This document shows positions 8,773 to 17,514 of a stretch of 64,000 bases of DNA, one piece after another. Source of the stretch: Vallitalea sp. (GTDB lineage Bacteria > Bacillota > Clostridia > Lachnospirales > Vallitaleaceae); NCBI RefSeq assembly GCF_025211055.1, contig NZ_JAOARO010000099.1, positions 1 through 64,000 of the forward strand, read 5' to 3'. Position 1 is the stretch's first letter. Every line of letters starts with the position of its first letter. The translations under genes were made by a program, and so were the position numbers. The notes under the pieces are model-generated. The model was not told the DNA's origin, searched no databases, and was given only the letters and a program-made list of their open reading frames with translations.

Positions 8773-9511
8773 AATTGATATTATACAGCTGTTGGAGCAA
8801 TTGAAAAATAATAATATCTCTGTAGATGAAGCATATAGAGCAATAAAAGATCTGCCATTCAAGGATCTTGGTTTTGCTAAGATTGATAATCATAGAGAAA
8901 TTCGAGTAGGATATCCAGAGGTAATATATTGTGAAAATAAAACCATATCTCAAGTTCGAGAAATAATAAAATTCATGTTAACTAAAAATAATAATATTCT
9001 AGCAACGAGAGCAAGTAAGGAGATGTTTGAAGAAGTTAAGGATCTCCATAGGGATTTAAGATATAACCAGCTAGGCAGAACCATTACCTATGAGACAAAT
9101 AAGATTAAAAGAACAGAATCTTATATTGCTATAGTTTCAGCAGGTACTTCAGATCTGGCAGTAGTTGAAGAAGCAAAAGAAACTGCGTTAATACTTGGAA
9201 ACAAAGTAGAGGTAATAACGGATGTTGGTGTAGCAGGAATTCACAGATTATATGCCAGACTAGATATCATTAGGGAAGCAAAGGTCATTATTGTAATAGC
9301 TGGTATGGAAGGAGCATTAGCCAGTGTAGTAGGAGGTTTGGTAGATAAACCCATCATAGCAGTTCCAACAAGTGTTGGTTATGGAGCTAACTTCAATGGT
9401 TTATCAGCGTTACTTTCCATGCTGAACAGCTGTGCTTCTGGTGTTTCGGTGGTTAACATAGATAATGGATTTGGTGCGGCTTATAATGCTAGTATGATTA
9501 ATAAAATATAA
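8765..9511 (+). CDS. larB: LarB, NaAD carboxylase/hydrolase
   Basis: The 248-residue product ends in the PurE-like domain: IAIVSAGTSDLAVVEEAKET, VGVAGIHRLYARLD, VIVIAGMEGALASVVGGLVD and TSVGYGANFNGLSALLSML. LarB carboxylates nicotinic acid adenine dinucleotide and hydrolyses it, the first step of NPN synthesis. The N-terminal helical part (about 1-90) is typical of LarB. ATG 8765 is chosen because AGGTGA lies 5 bases before it; GTG 8756 is possible. The order larC-larE-larB completes the synthesis set, but no larA racemase gene is present in the window. Confidence 0.95.
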   Translation: MNEIDIIQLLEQLKNNNISVDEAYRAIKDLPFKDLGFAKIDNHREIRVGYPEVIYCENKTISQVREIIKFMLTKNNNILATRASKEMFEEVKDLHRDLRYNQLGRTITYETNKIKRTESYIAIVSAGTSDLAVVEEAKETALILGNKVEVITDVGVAGIHRLYARLDIIREAKVIIVIAGMEGALASVVGGLVDKPIIAVPTSVGYGANFNGLSALLSMLNSCASGVSVVNIDNGFGAAYNASMINKI

Positions 9512-9550
9512 TAAAATCACCTTTAGAAAATCCAAATAAATAATTTATAA

Positions 9551-9712
9551 AAAATAATTTTTCCTACAACAGGTCATTCTATTGTTTTGATAGGTATAAC
9601 AGATAAGGGGGAATTACATATACTTGTATATGATGAGACATTAAAGGACATTATAATACTCCATTTCTTGTTTTTTTTGTGCATTAATGTTATTATTATA
9701 CTTGCATTATGA
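9551..9712 (+). pseudogene. Possible remnant of an unrecognised gene
   Basis: After a stop at 9548-9550 the frame stays open for 53 codons and reads like protein (PTTGHSIVLIGITDKGELHI, then LVYDETLKD), ending at TGA 9710-9712. There is no start codon or ribosome site. It may be the decayed C-terminus of a protein; GHSIVLIG is reminiscent of cysteine-peptidase-like His motifs, but this is not enough to name a family. The rest of the 330-base gap before the AraC gene shows only AT-rich sequence. Confidence 0.3.
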
Positions 9713-9844
9713 AACGATTTATATATAATAGATAAAAATGGCAATAATAGGCCTTTTTTTATTACTATAAAAGATCCATCATTTTTTAAATAAGCCAATA
9801 AAATGGAAATGTGACATATAGATTAAAGGATGTGGGGAAAGATT

Positions 9845-12034
9845 ATGGTACGTGGCAAATACAAGAAGAAATTGAATACAGTATTTTTACTTGTGTTTAC
9901 ATTAATCACTGTTAGCTTTATGAGTATTTTTATGAAGATAGTTATGGACCAGAGGTCAAAAGAATATGAAACCACCATTATTAACACTATCAAGACAACG
10001 CTTAACAATAGTCAGATAAAACTAGAAGTTATTAATAGTGCATTAGATCTGGTAATGGAGAGTGACGAAGCCAAGAACTGGTCAGAAAGCGATAACAATG
10101 AGATGTTTTACTTGGGACTATTAAAAGTCCAACAAAAAATCAGAAAATCATCTTCCAAGGTAAATAATGTTAATTTTCAAATCTCAGCAACCTTCTTAGA
10201 TGAAGATTCATTAGTTATTACTCCAGTTTCCAGTGAAACAAAAGACTATTATTTTGAAAAGACTCTTGGCCTGACTACAGTTAAGGTAAAGGAAATCTAT
10301 AATCATTTTCAAAAAAAATCTAGTTATATGGCTTTCACCATCAATAACAGGGATGGTTCTTCACAGATATGCTATATTACAAAGAAAGCATATAGAAAAA
10401 GAGATATATTATATTTTACAACAATAAGTTACAATTCTTTTGTTGAGGAAAATTTAGAGCAAGACTGGTATTTATGTAATAATAATGGCATATTTGCAAT
10501 GAAAAAAGATGCAAATGTACCGGAAAATGAGATTTTTGAAGCATTTCAAAACAGTGATTTAGCTTCTAACAAATTTATCTACAAGGATTATAATGTTTTT
10601 AAACAATCTTTTATTAATATAGATTGGATATTATTGTATTCATATAAAGATAAGAATATTGATACAGCAATGATTATTATATATTTTATGCTCCCATGTT
10701 TACTACTCACGTTCTTATCAATATTTCTATCAAGAATCATTACTAACAAATTGTATCGTCCAATAAAAGAAGTATTAGATGACTTTTCTGATGATAATTA
10801 TCAGAAGGATGTAGACGAGTTCAAGATACTGAAACAGAATTCCAATATGATTAAAACACTTAACCAGCAGTTGAAATTGGCTATAAGTGAGAGAAATAAT
10901 CTTATAGTACAGAGATTGAACAGAGATCTGTTATTTGGTATCAACATTAATAAATCTATATACAAAGATCATCTAATAGGGGATGACAACTATTGTGTAG
11001 CTGTATTGGAATTTCTTAATAATCCCTACGAAGATGTAGATGATAATATATTTTTAAATAAAAATGAAATTCTTGCATACACTCAAGATATCAATAAGCT
11101 TAGATATGCAAATATTAATTACTACACATGTGCTATTATAATCCAATGTGACAAAGTAGAAGAAGCTATTACTATGATACATACACTTCTAGAAATAGTT
11201 GAAATAGATTATGATTATGATATCAGAGTAGCTATTAGTAATGTAGCATATGGTACTAAGAAGATTAAAGATTGTTATGAGGAAAGCAATAAGATATTAG
11301 AATATAAATTCTTATATAATCAAAGAACTATATTGACAATGAAACAGATCAAAGAAGACTTGGACCGTAATTCCTATTATTATCCTCTAGTTATAGAGAA
11401 TAAACTTATTCATAGTGTACTTAATGGGGACATAAAGGCAGTAGAAATATTCAATGACCTGATTAATGAAAATAGTGCAGGTGACAAATTATCACCAAAG
11501 GCATTTAAAAATTTGGTATTTGCTATAATTGGTACAATTAGCAGAATAGTACAAGAGTTGAAAATAGATTCACGCAGATTTTTAAATGAAAATGATGATT
11601 TTGTTACTCTCTCTGATCAATGGAACAGAAAAGATATTATACCGAAATTAAGAAAGATATTGGAAGAAATACTCCTATACGTAAATAACAATAAAAAGGA
11701 CAGTGAGAATTCAATCGCAGAAGAGATGCTAACATATATACATGAACATTATTGGGAAGATATCATGTTAGTAGATATGGCTAAAAAAATGAATGTATCT
11801 GAAAAATATTGCGGTATTTTATTTAAAAAGACTGTAGGAGATAACTATAAAAATTACCTAAACAATTATAGAATAGAAAAGGCAAAAGAGATAATGTATA
11901 ATAATGCCAAAATTAAGGTTTCAACGTTGGGTAAACAAGTTGGATTTAACAGTTCTAATACATTCATTAGAGTATTCACTAAGTATACTGGTATGACACC
12001 AAAGGCTTTTGCAGAGCAGATTAAACATATATAA
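9845..12034 (+). CDS. Membrane-anchored AraC-family regulator with extracytoplasmic sensor
   Basis: The 729-residue protein starts at 9845, after GGGGAAAG. A first helix (about 8-29) and a second (about 275-302, ending FLSRIITN) frame an extracytoplasmic domain of about 245 residues. A cytoplasmic linker follows, and a C-terminal AraC DNA-binding domain (about 625-729) with two helix-turn-helix units: VDMAKKMNVSEKYCGILFKK and the second at VSTLGKQVGFNSSNTFIRVF with KYTGMTPKAF. This architecture is typical of clostridial regulators next to LplABC-type sugar transporters, sensing sugar outside and activating transport genes. The LplB-type operon begins 420 bases downstream. Confidence 0.88.
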   Translation: MVRGKYKKKLNTVFLLVFTLITVSFMSIFMKIVMDQRSKEYETTIINTIKTTLNNSQIKLEVINSALDLVMESDEAKNWSESDNNEMFYLGLLKVQQKIRKSSSKVNNVNFQISATFLDEDSLVITPVSSETKDYYFEKTLGLTTVKVKEIYNHFQKKSSYMAFTINNRDGSSQICYITKKAYRKRDILYFTTISYNSFVEENLEQDWYLCNNNGIFAMKKDANVPENEIFEAFQNSDLASNKFIYKDYNVFKQSFINIDWILLYSYKDKNIDTAMIIIYFMLPCLLLTFLSIFLSRIITNKLYRPIKEVLDDFSDDNYQKDVDEFKILKQNSNMIKTLNQQLKLAISERNNLIVQRLNRDLLFGININKSIYKDHLIGDDNYCVAVLEFLNNPYEDVDDNIFLNKNEILAYTQDINKLRYANINYYTCAIIIQCDKVEEAITMIHTLLEIVEIDYDYDIRVAISNVAYGTKKIKDCYEESNKILEYKFLYNQRTILTMKQIKEDLDRNSYYYPLVIENKLIHSVLNGDIKAVEIFNDLINENSAGDKLSPKAFKNLVFAIIGTISRIVQELKIDSRRFLNENDDFVTLSDQWNRKDIIPKLRKILEEILLYVNNNKKDSENSIAEEMLTYIHEHYWEDIMLVDMAKKMNVSEKYCGILFKKTVGDNYKNYLNNYRIEKAKEIMYNNAKIKVSTLGKQVGFNSSNTFIRVFTKYTGMTPKAFAEQIKHI

Positions 12035-12454
12035 GTAAAAATAATACTAAAGAGATATGGTAGATTACAATTCATGATGAAAAATGGATATAAAATCAAT
12101 TATATCTCAATTTTTTATGTATTTTTTTATAGTGAAGTAAGAAAGCATAATAGTAATTATTAATAGAATTTTACATGTTCAAAATGTGTAATTTTCTTTT
12201 TTTTATTCCCAAAATCATTAAAAAGTAATAAAAAAATGGCTAAATCATAGTAAAATGTATATAGTTGAAAAATGTACATGAATGAACTATTGATATAAAA
12301 AGATACAAAAAGACTATCTATTTGTACATTAAATAAATGAGTTGTAAATTGATGATTTATTTTTTATTTAAAACTATGTATAATTCCTTCATAAACAACT
12401 TTTGATTGTGCAAAACAAACAATTGAGAAAGGAAAAAGAAAAGGAGACAATAAT
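12035..12454. promoter_or_regulatory. Long AT-rich intergenic region ahead of the transporter operon
   Basis: 420 bases without an ORF separate the regulator from the LplB-type permease. It should hold the regulated promoter of the operon. I see many T and A tracts but no promoter with good spacing and no convincing direct repeat. Confidence 0.4.
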
Positions 12455-13414
12455 ATGAGCAAAACAAGTAAGGCATTACCCATACATAATAAAAGATATG
12501 TCAAAGGCAAAAGTAAATTTACTAAACGATTTAGAAGAGATTGGGATTTGTTTCTTTTATTATTGCCAGGTTTGATATGGTATATTATGTTTGCTTACAA
12601 ACCTATGATAGGACTTAGAACAGCATTTTATGATTACAATATATTTAAAGGCTTTTCGGGCAGTACATTTGTAGGGTTAGATAATTTTATTCAGTTTATA
12701 CAAGGTGCTGATTTCGCTAAGACGGTAACAAACACTTTAATGATTGCTTTTTGGCAGTTGGTTATTTGTTTTCCTATACCTATTATATTAGCAATAGCTA
12801 TTACAGAAATGAAGAATAAGTTTGTAAGTAAGTTAACACAAACAGCTACATTCCTACCATATTTTATTTCAATAGTAGTAGTTTGTGGTATGACAATTAA
12901 CTTTCTTTCTCCAAGTACAGGAGTTATCAATTTCTTATTACAGAAATTAGGGTTTGATTCAGTTTACTTCATGGTAAAACCTAAATATTTTAGAGGAATA
13001 TATACAACTATGACTCTATGGAAAACAGCTGGTTTTAGTGCTATCGTTTATATTGCAGCAATTATGGGTATTGACGGGCAGCTATACGAAGCAGCAAAAG
13101 TTGACGGTGCAGGAAAGTGGAAACAAATAAGACATGTAACTATACCAGGGATTTTACCTATCGTTGTAGTAATGCTTGTACTTAATATAGGTAAAATGGT
13201 TAAAGTAGGATATGAAGCGATTTTACTTCTTTATAGACCAACAACTTTTAGTACTGGAGATGTAATTGCAACTTATGTATATAGAACGGGTATTACTAAT
13301 GGTAATTATGGACTGGCTACAGCAGCTGGACTTTTTGAAGCATTTGTTGCTCTAATATTAGTAGTTCTTGCAAATAGAATCAGTAAACGTCTTTCTGAGA
13401 CATCACTATGGTAA
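12455..13414 (+). CDS. LplB-type sugar ABC transporter permease
   Basis: A 319-residue permease with about six transmembrane helices. The EAA loop that contacts the ATPase reads YEAAKVDGAGKWKQIRHVTI. The N-terminal RRDWDLFLLLLPGLIWYIMF and PMIGLRTAFYDYN are typical of the LplB family that imports oligosaccharides. AAGGAGA precedes the ATG. The second permease starts 15 bases later. No ATPase gene is in the operon; such systems usually borrow a shared MsmK-type ATPase encoded elsewhere. Confidence 0.93.
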   Translation: MSKTSKALPIHNKRYVKGKSKFTKRFRRDWDLFLLLLPGLIWYIMFAYKPMIGLRTAFYDYNIFKGFSGSTFVGLDNFIQFIQGADFAKTVTNTLMIAFWQLVICFPIPIILAIAITEMKNKFVSKLTQTATFLPYFISIVVVCGMTINFLSPSTGVINFLLQKLGFDSVYFMVKPKYFRGIYTTMTLWKTAGFSAIVYIAAIMGIDGQLYEAAKVDGAGKWKQIRHVTIPGILPIVVVMLVLNIGKMVKVGYEAILLLYRPTTFSTGDVIATYVYRTGITNGNYGLATAAGLFEAFVALILVVLANRISKRLSETSLW

Positions 13415-13429
13415 GGAAGGAGATAAAGC

Positions 13430-14317
13430 ATGACGAAATCACATAAACCAGTTTCTAGAAATGAAAAGATATTCAATGGTGCAATGACAGTAGTAGGAGT
13501 AATTATATCCATAGTTGCACTTTATCCTATATTCTATGTTTTGATAGCTTCACTAAGCAAACCAATATTTGTTGAAAACGGAGATGTAATGTTTTGGATC
13601 AAGGGCTTTAATTTTGAGAGTTATAAACAAGCTTTTATGAAAGATGGTATTTGGATAGCATATGGAAATACTATATTTTATACAATAGTAGGTGTTTTTG
13701 TTAATATGTTATTTACTACAACAATGGCGTATGCGTTATCAAGAGAGAGATTAATATTTAGAAAGTTTTTTACTCTGATGGCAATATTCACTATGTGGTT
13801 CAATGCAGGTATGATCCCATTATATATGACTTTCAAGGATTTTAATCTATTAGATACAAGAACAGCAATAATAGTAGGATTTGCTATGAATACTTATAAC
13901 CTTGTAATAATGAAGAGTTTCTTTGAACAAATACCGAAATCACTTGAAGAAGCAGCTTTTATTGATGGGGCCAATAACCTTAAGATATTCTCAAGAATAT
14001 TTTTACCACTTTCAAAACCTGCACTTGCAACAGTTGGTATGTTCTATGCAGTAACAAGATGGAATGGTTATTTCTGGGCAATGAATTTACTTCAGGAGGA
14101 TAACAAAGTACCTTTACAAGTACTATTGAAGAAACTTATTGTAGATAAAGTGGCTAATGAAACAGAAGCTGCAATTGTAACTGCTAATTCATTGTTTTCT
14201 CCAACCACAGTTATTTATGCAATTATCATTATTGCAATAATACCTATGATGATAGCTTATCCCTTTGTGCAAAAATATTTTAAAAAAGGTGCTACAGTTG
14301 GAGCAGTTAAGGGTTAA
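13430..14317 (+). CDS. LplC/YtcP-type sugar ABC transporter permease
   Basis: A 295-residue permease with about six helices and the EAA loop LEEAAFIDGANNLKIFSRIF. It pairs with the preceding permease to form the membrane channel. KEIF-region and MWFNAGMIPLYMTFKDFNLL match the YtcP branch. AAGGAGA lies just upstream. A long hairpin separates it from the binding-protein gene. Confidence 0.93.
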   Translation: MTKSHKPVSRNEKIFNGAMTVVGVIISIVALYPIFYVLIASLSKPIFVENGDVMFWIKGFNFESYKQAFMKDGIWIAYGNTIFYTIVGVFVNMLFTTTMAYALSRERLIFRKFFTLMAIFTMWFNAGMIPLYMTFKDFNLLDTRTAIIVGFAMNTYNLVIMKSFFEQIPKSLEEAAFIDGANNLKIFSRIFLPLSKPALATVGMFYAVTRWNGYFWAMNLLQEDNKVPLQVLLKKLIVDKVANETEAAIVTANSLFSPTTVIYAIIIIAIIPMMIAYPFVQKYFKKGATVGAVKG

Positions 14318-14331
14318 TTTTTACATAACGA

Positions 14332-14411
14332 TTTTTCCACAGTTAATGGTATTTAATTGCTAGTTCTATAGCATCTAATTTAACTTGTAGTAGATATTAA
14401 CTGTGAAAAAA
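14332..14411 (+). promoter_or_regulatory. Long intercistronic stem-loop before the binding-protein gene
   Basis: TTTTTCCACAGTTAAT (14332-14347) pairs with ATTAACTGTGAAAAAA (14396-14411) with one bulged C, giving about 15 bp. An inner GCTA/TAGC hairpin sits in the loop. A-rather than U-rich sequence follows, so it is not a standard terminator. In such operons a hairpin here can protect the 5' end of a binding-protein transcript. Confidence 0.5.
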
Positions 14412-14446
14412 TAAATTTGATAATTAAAAAGAAAAGGAGTAGGATT

Positions 14447-16081
14447 ATGAAAACAAAAAAGATACTAGCAATATTGTTAACGTTAACTTTAATGGGAACA
14501 TTATTTATTGGTTGTAGTAAAAAAGATGATAATGAAAAGGATAACAATACAGATACACAAACAACAGCTAATAAATCAGAAGAAAAAGAATTAGAAGGTA
14601 GTTTGATTAGTGAAAAGCCACAGACATTTTCAATATTCTTAAACTTCAATAATATGCCTTTTAATCCTGAATGGCGTGTTTGGCAAGAAATTGCAAAGAG
14701 AACCAATATTTCTCTTGAAGGTGTAATTTCACAATCTAATTCCAATGAAGAAGAGGCATTCAACCTAATGCTTTCATCAGGAAAACTTGCAGATATTATT
14801 GGATATAAAAATGGTGCAGATCTTGAAAAACTAGGTCGTGATGGGGGGTTAATTCCTCTTAATGATTTAATTAAAGAACATGCACCACATATTCAAGAAA
14901 TGCTTAACAAAGATTCAAAATTCAAACAAGCGGCAACTTCACTTGATGGCAATATTTATTATATACCAAAAAATCATTCTTTAGTATCTGCAGAATTCTG
15001 GTGGATTCGTGGAGACTGGTTAGATAAATTAGATCTAAAAGTTCCAACAACAGTAGATGAATTATATACTGTACTTACAGCATTTAGGAATGAAGATCCT
15101 AATGGAAACAATGAAAAAGATGAAATACCTCTATTTGATAGAGCTGGATGGAAAATGCCAGATGAATACTTATACTTATGGGATACTAGTACTGAGTTCT
15201 ATCCACGTAATGGAAAAATGACTTTTGAGCCAATGGAAGAAAACTTTATAATAGGTGTTACTAACCTTGTAAAATGGTATAAAGAAGGTTTAATTGATCC
15301 AGAGATTCTAACTCGTGGAGCAAAATCAAGAGATACTTTATACAGTGCAAATATTGGTGGTATGACACATGACTGGTCAAGTACAGGGAACTATAATAGA
15401 AGACTTGGAGAACAAATTCCTGGGTTCAACAATATAAGTATTGCACCACCAGCTAATCAGAATAGTGAAGTTGTTGAAAGAACTACACTATATCCTGGAG
15501 TAGGTTGGGGAATTTCTTCTCAATGTAAAGACCCTGTAACTCTTATAAAATTCTTTGATTTTATGTTTACAGAAGAAGGTTCAACTCTAATGAACTTCGG
15601 AATTGAAAATGAAACTTATGTAGTTAATAGTGATGGAACAAAGTCTTATACAGATACAGTATTAAACAGTGAATTAACACCTCTAGGGTATTTACGTTCA
15701 TTAGGTATTTTATACCGTATTGGTATGTTTGAAGGAGTTCAATATGGAAATGATCTAGAACTACAATATGCCCTTATGACACCAGAAGCAAGAGATGCTG
15801 CAAAATTATACAATGCAAATAAACAATGGTATAGACAAGATATGCCTCCATATTATGATGGTGAATTAGGATTAAAATACTCTTCAGAAGATGAAGCAGA
15901 ATATAAAAAAATTATGTCAGAGGTTAGACCATATGTTGATGAAATGTTCCAAAAATGGTTGTTAGGAGCTTCAGATTTTGAAAAAGATTATGATAGATTC
16001 ATTAAAGAATTAAAGAATAGAGGAATTGAAAGAGCTATTGAAATTAACCAAAAAGCATATGACACTTTTTTAGGAAAATAA
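14447..16081 (+). CDS. Extracellular solute-binding lipoprotein (LplA type)
   Basis: The ATG at 14447 follows AAAGGAG; upstream in-frame codons lack a site. The 544-residue product has the lipoprotein signal LFIGC (Cys at about 23), then an acidic, Thr/Asn-rich linker, then a type 1 extracellular binding-protein domain (FLNFNNMPFNPEWRVWQEIA onward). Large LplA-type proteins bind oligosaccharides for LplB/LplC permeases. The downstream sulfatase and GH88 enzyme suggest the ligand is a sulfated, uronic-acid-containing oligosaccharide. That ligand is inferred. Confidence 0.92.
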   Translation: MKTKKILAILLTLTLMGTLFIGCSKKDDNEKDNNTDTQTTANKSEEKELEGSLISEKPQTFSIFLNFNNMPFNPEWRVWQEIAKRTNISLEGVISQSNSNEEEAFNLMLSSGKLADIIGYKNGADLEKLGRDGGLIPLNDLIKEHAPHIQEMLNKDSKFKQAATSLDGNIYYIPKNHSLVSAEFWWIRGDWLDKLDLKVPTTVDELYTVLTAFRNEDPNGNNEKDEIPLFDRAGWKMPDEYLYLWDTSTEFYPRNGKMTFEPMEENFIIGVTNLVKWYKEGLIDPEILTRGAKSRDTLYSANIGGMTHDWSSTGNYNRRLGEQIPGFNNISIAPPANQNSEVVERTTLYPGVGWGISSQCKDPVTLIKFFDFMFTEEGSTLMNFGIENETYVVNSDGTKSYTDTVLNSELTPLGYLRSLGILYRIGMFEGVQYGNDLELQYALMTPEARDAAKLYNANKQWYRQDMPPYYDGELGLKYSSEDEAEYKKIMSEVRPYVDEMFQKWLLGASDFEKDYDRFIKELKNRGIERAIEINQKAYDTFLGK

Positions 16082-16128
16082 TATGTTAAATATAATTTAT
16101 AAGTGTAAGTTTTTGGGAGGAGATTCAC

Positions 16129-17514
16129 ATGACTAAGAAAAATTTGTTATATATTTTTGCTGACCAATGGAGAAAGATAGCATTAGGAATAGAAGGGCAA
16201 GATAAGATAATAACCCCTAACATGGATAGATTTGCGACAGAGAGTAAAATTTTTGATAATGCTATTAGTACTTATCCCCTTTGTTCCCCTCATAGAGCTG
16301 CACTAATGACAGGTAAATACCCATATTCTTGTGGTATGTGGACAAATTGTAAAATAGGATTAGATGAAACAATAATGTTAAAACCACAAGAAGAAACTAT
16401 AGGAAAAACTCTTAAAAAAAATGGATATGAAACAGCATATATAGGAAAATGGCATTTAGATGCAAGTGAACTTAACTTTAATAATAACCCCAAATCAGGT
16501 GCAATTAACTGGGACGCATTTACACCTATTGGAGAAAGACGTCAAGGATTTGATTATTGGTTCTCATATGGAGCTATGGATAAACATCTAAATCCTCATT
16601 ATTGGAGAAATACACCAATTAAGATTGAACCAGGGAAGTGGTCTCCAGAAGTAGAGACAGATGTAGCACTTGATTATCTTGATAATAGGGATAAGAGTAA
16701 GCCATTCTGTATGTTTGTTTCATGGAACCCTCCTCACCCACCTTACGATATAGTACCTGAGAAATATGTAGATATGTATGATGACATTCCTCTTAGAGAA
16801 AATGTCCCCGAAGAAATGAGAGAAGATAAGGAATATCTAAGAACTATCAAAGAATACTTTGCAGCTATTACAGGACTTGATGAAAACTTCAAAAGAATAC
16901 TTGATTATCTAAAAGAAAACAACTTGGAAGAGGATACTATAGTAGTATTATCAGCAGATCATGGAGATATGATGGGTTCTCAAGGAATATATGGAAAGAA
17001 TATATGGTACGAAGAATCAATTAATATTCCTTTTATGATTAGAGGAAAAGACATAGAAGTTGGAAGGACAGATTGTCTATTTTCAAGTATTGATCATATG
17101 CCTACTTTACTTGATTTATTAGAGGTTGATATTCCAGATACTGTACAAGGGCAAAGTTTTAAAGATATTATAGAAAACAATAAGATGGATGAACCAGAAA
17201 CAGTATTTTTATCAGTGATGCCAGGAATGCCTGAACTTATTGAACCTTATAGAAAAAGGGGATTGAATAATAAAGCCTTTGGATGGAGAGGAATCAGGAC
17301 TAAAAAACACACTTATGTTATTGATAACGGTATTCATCCAGATGAAAAGCAAAAAAGATATTTATATGATAATGAAAATGATCCATATCAACTGAATCCA
17401 GTAATATTAAGTTCAGATGATGAACGATGCAAAAAATATGATGAATATTTAGAAGGTTATTTGAAAGAAATCAATGACCCATTCTTAATGAAAGGATTAG
17501 ATTATAATGGTTGA
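16129..17514 (+). CDS. Sulfatase of the formylglycine type (sugar sulfate ester hydrolase)
   Basis: The 461-residue enzyme carries the CxPxR signature as CSPHRAALMTGKYP. Cys52 would be oxidised to formylglycine by an anaerobic maturase that is not in this window. Metal-binding segments are YIFADQWR near the N-terminus and VVLSADHGDMMGSQG. There is no signal peptide, so it is cytoplasmic and acts on imported sugars. Sulfatases of this group remove sulfate from glycosaminoglycan-like or algal sugars. The gene overlaps the GH88 gene by 8 bases, which ties the two activities together. The precise sulfate position is not deducible. Confidence 0.93.
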   Translation: MTKKNLLYIFADQWRKIALGIEGQDKIITPNMDRFATESKIFDNAISTYPLCSPHRAALMTGKYPYSCGMWTNCKIGLDETIMLKPQEETIGKTLKKNGYETAYIGKWHLDASELNFNNNPKSGAINWDAFTPIGERRQGFDYWFSYGAMDKHLNPHYWRNTPIKIEPGKWSPEVETDVALDYLDNRDKSKPFCMFVSWNPPHPPYDIVPEKYVDMYDDIPLRENVPEEMREDKEYLRTIKEYFAAITGLDENFKRILDYLKENNLEEDTIVVLSADHGDMMGSQGIYGKNIWYEESINIPFMIRGKDIEVGRTDCLFSSIDHMPTLLDLLEVDIPDTVQGQSFKDIIENNKMDEPETVFLSVMPGMPELIEPYRKRGLNNKAFGWRGIRTKKHTYVIDNGIHPDEKQKRYLYDNENDPYQLNPVILSSDDERCKKYDEYLEGYLKEINDPFLMKGLDYNG

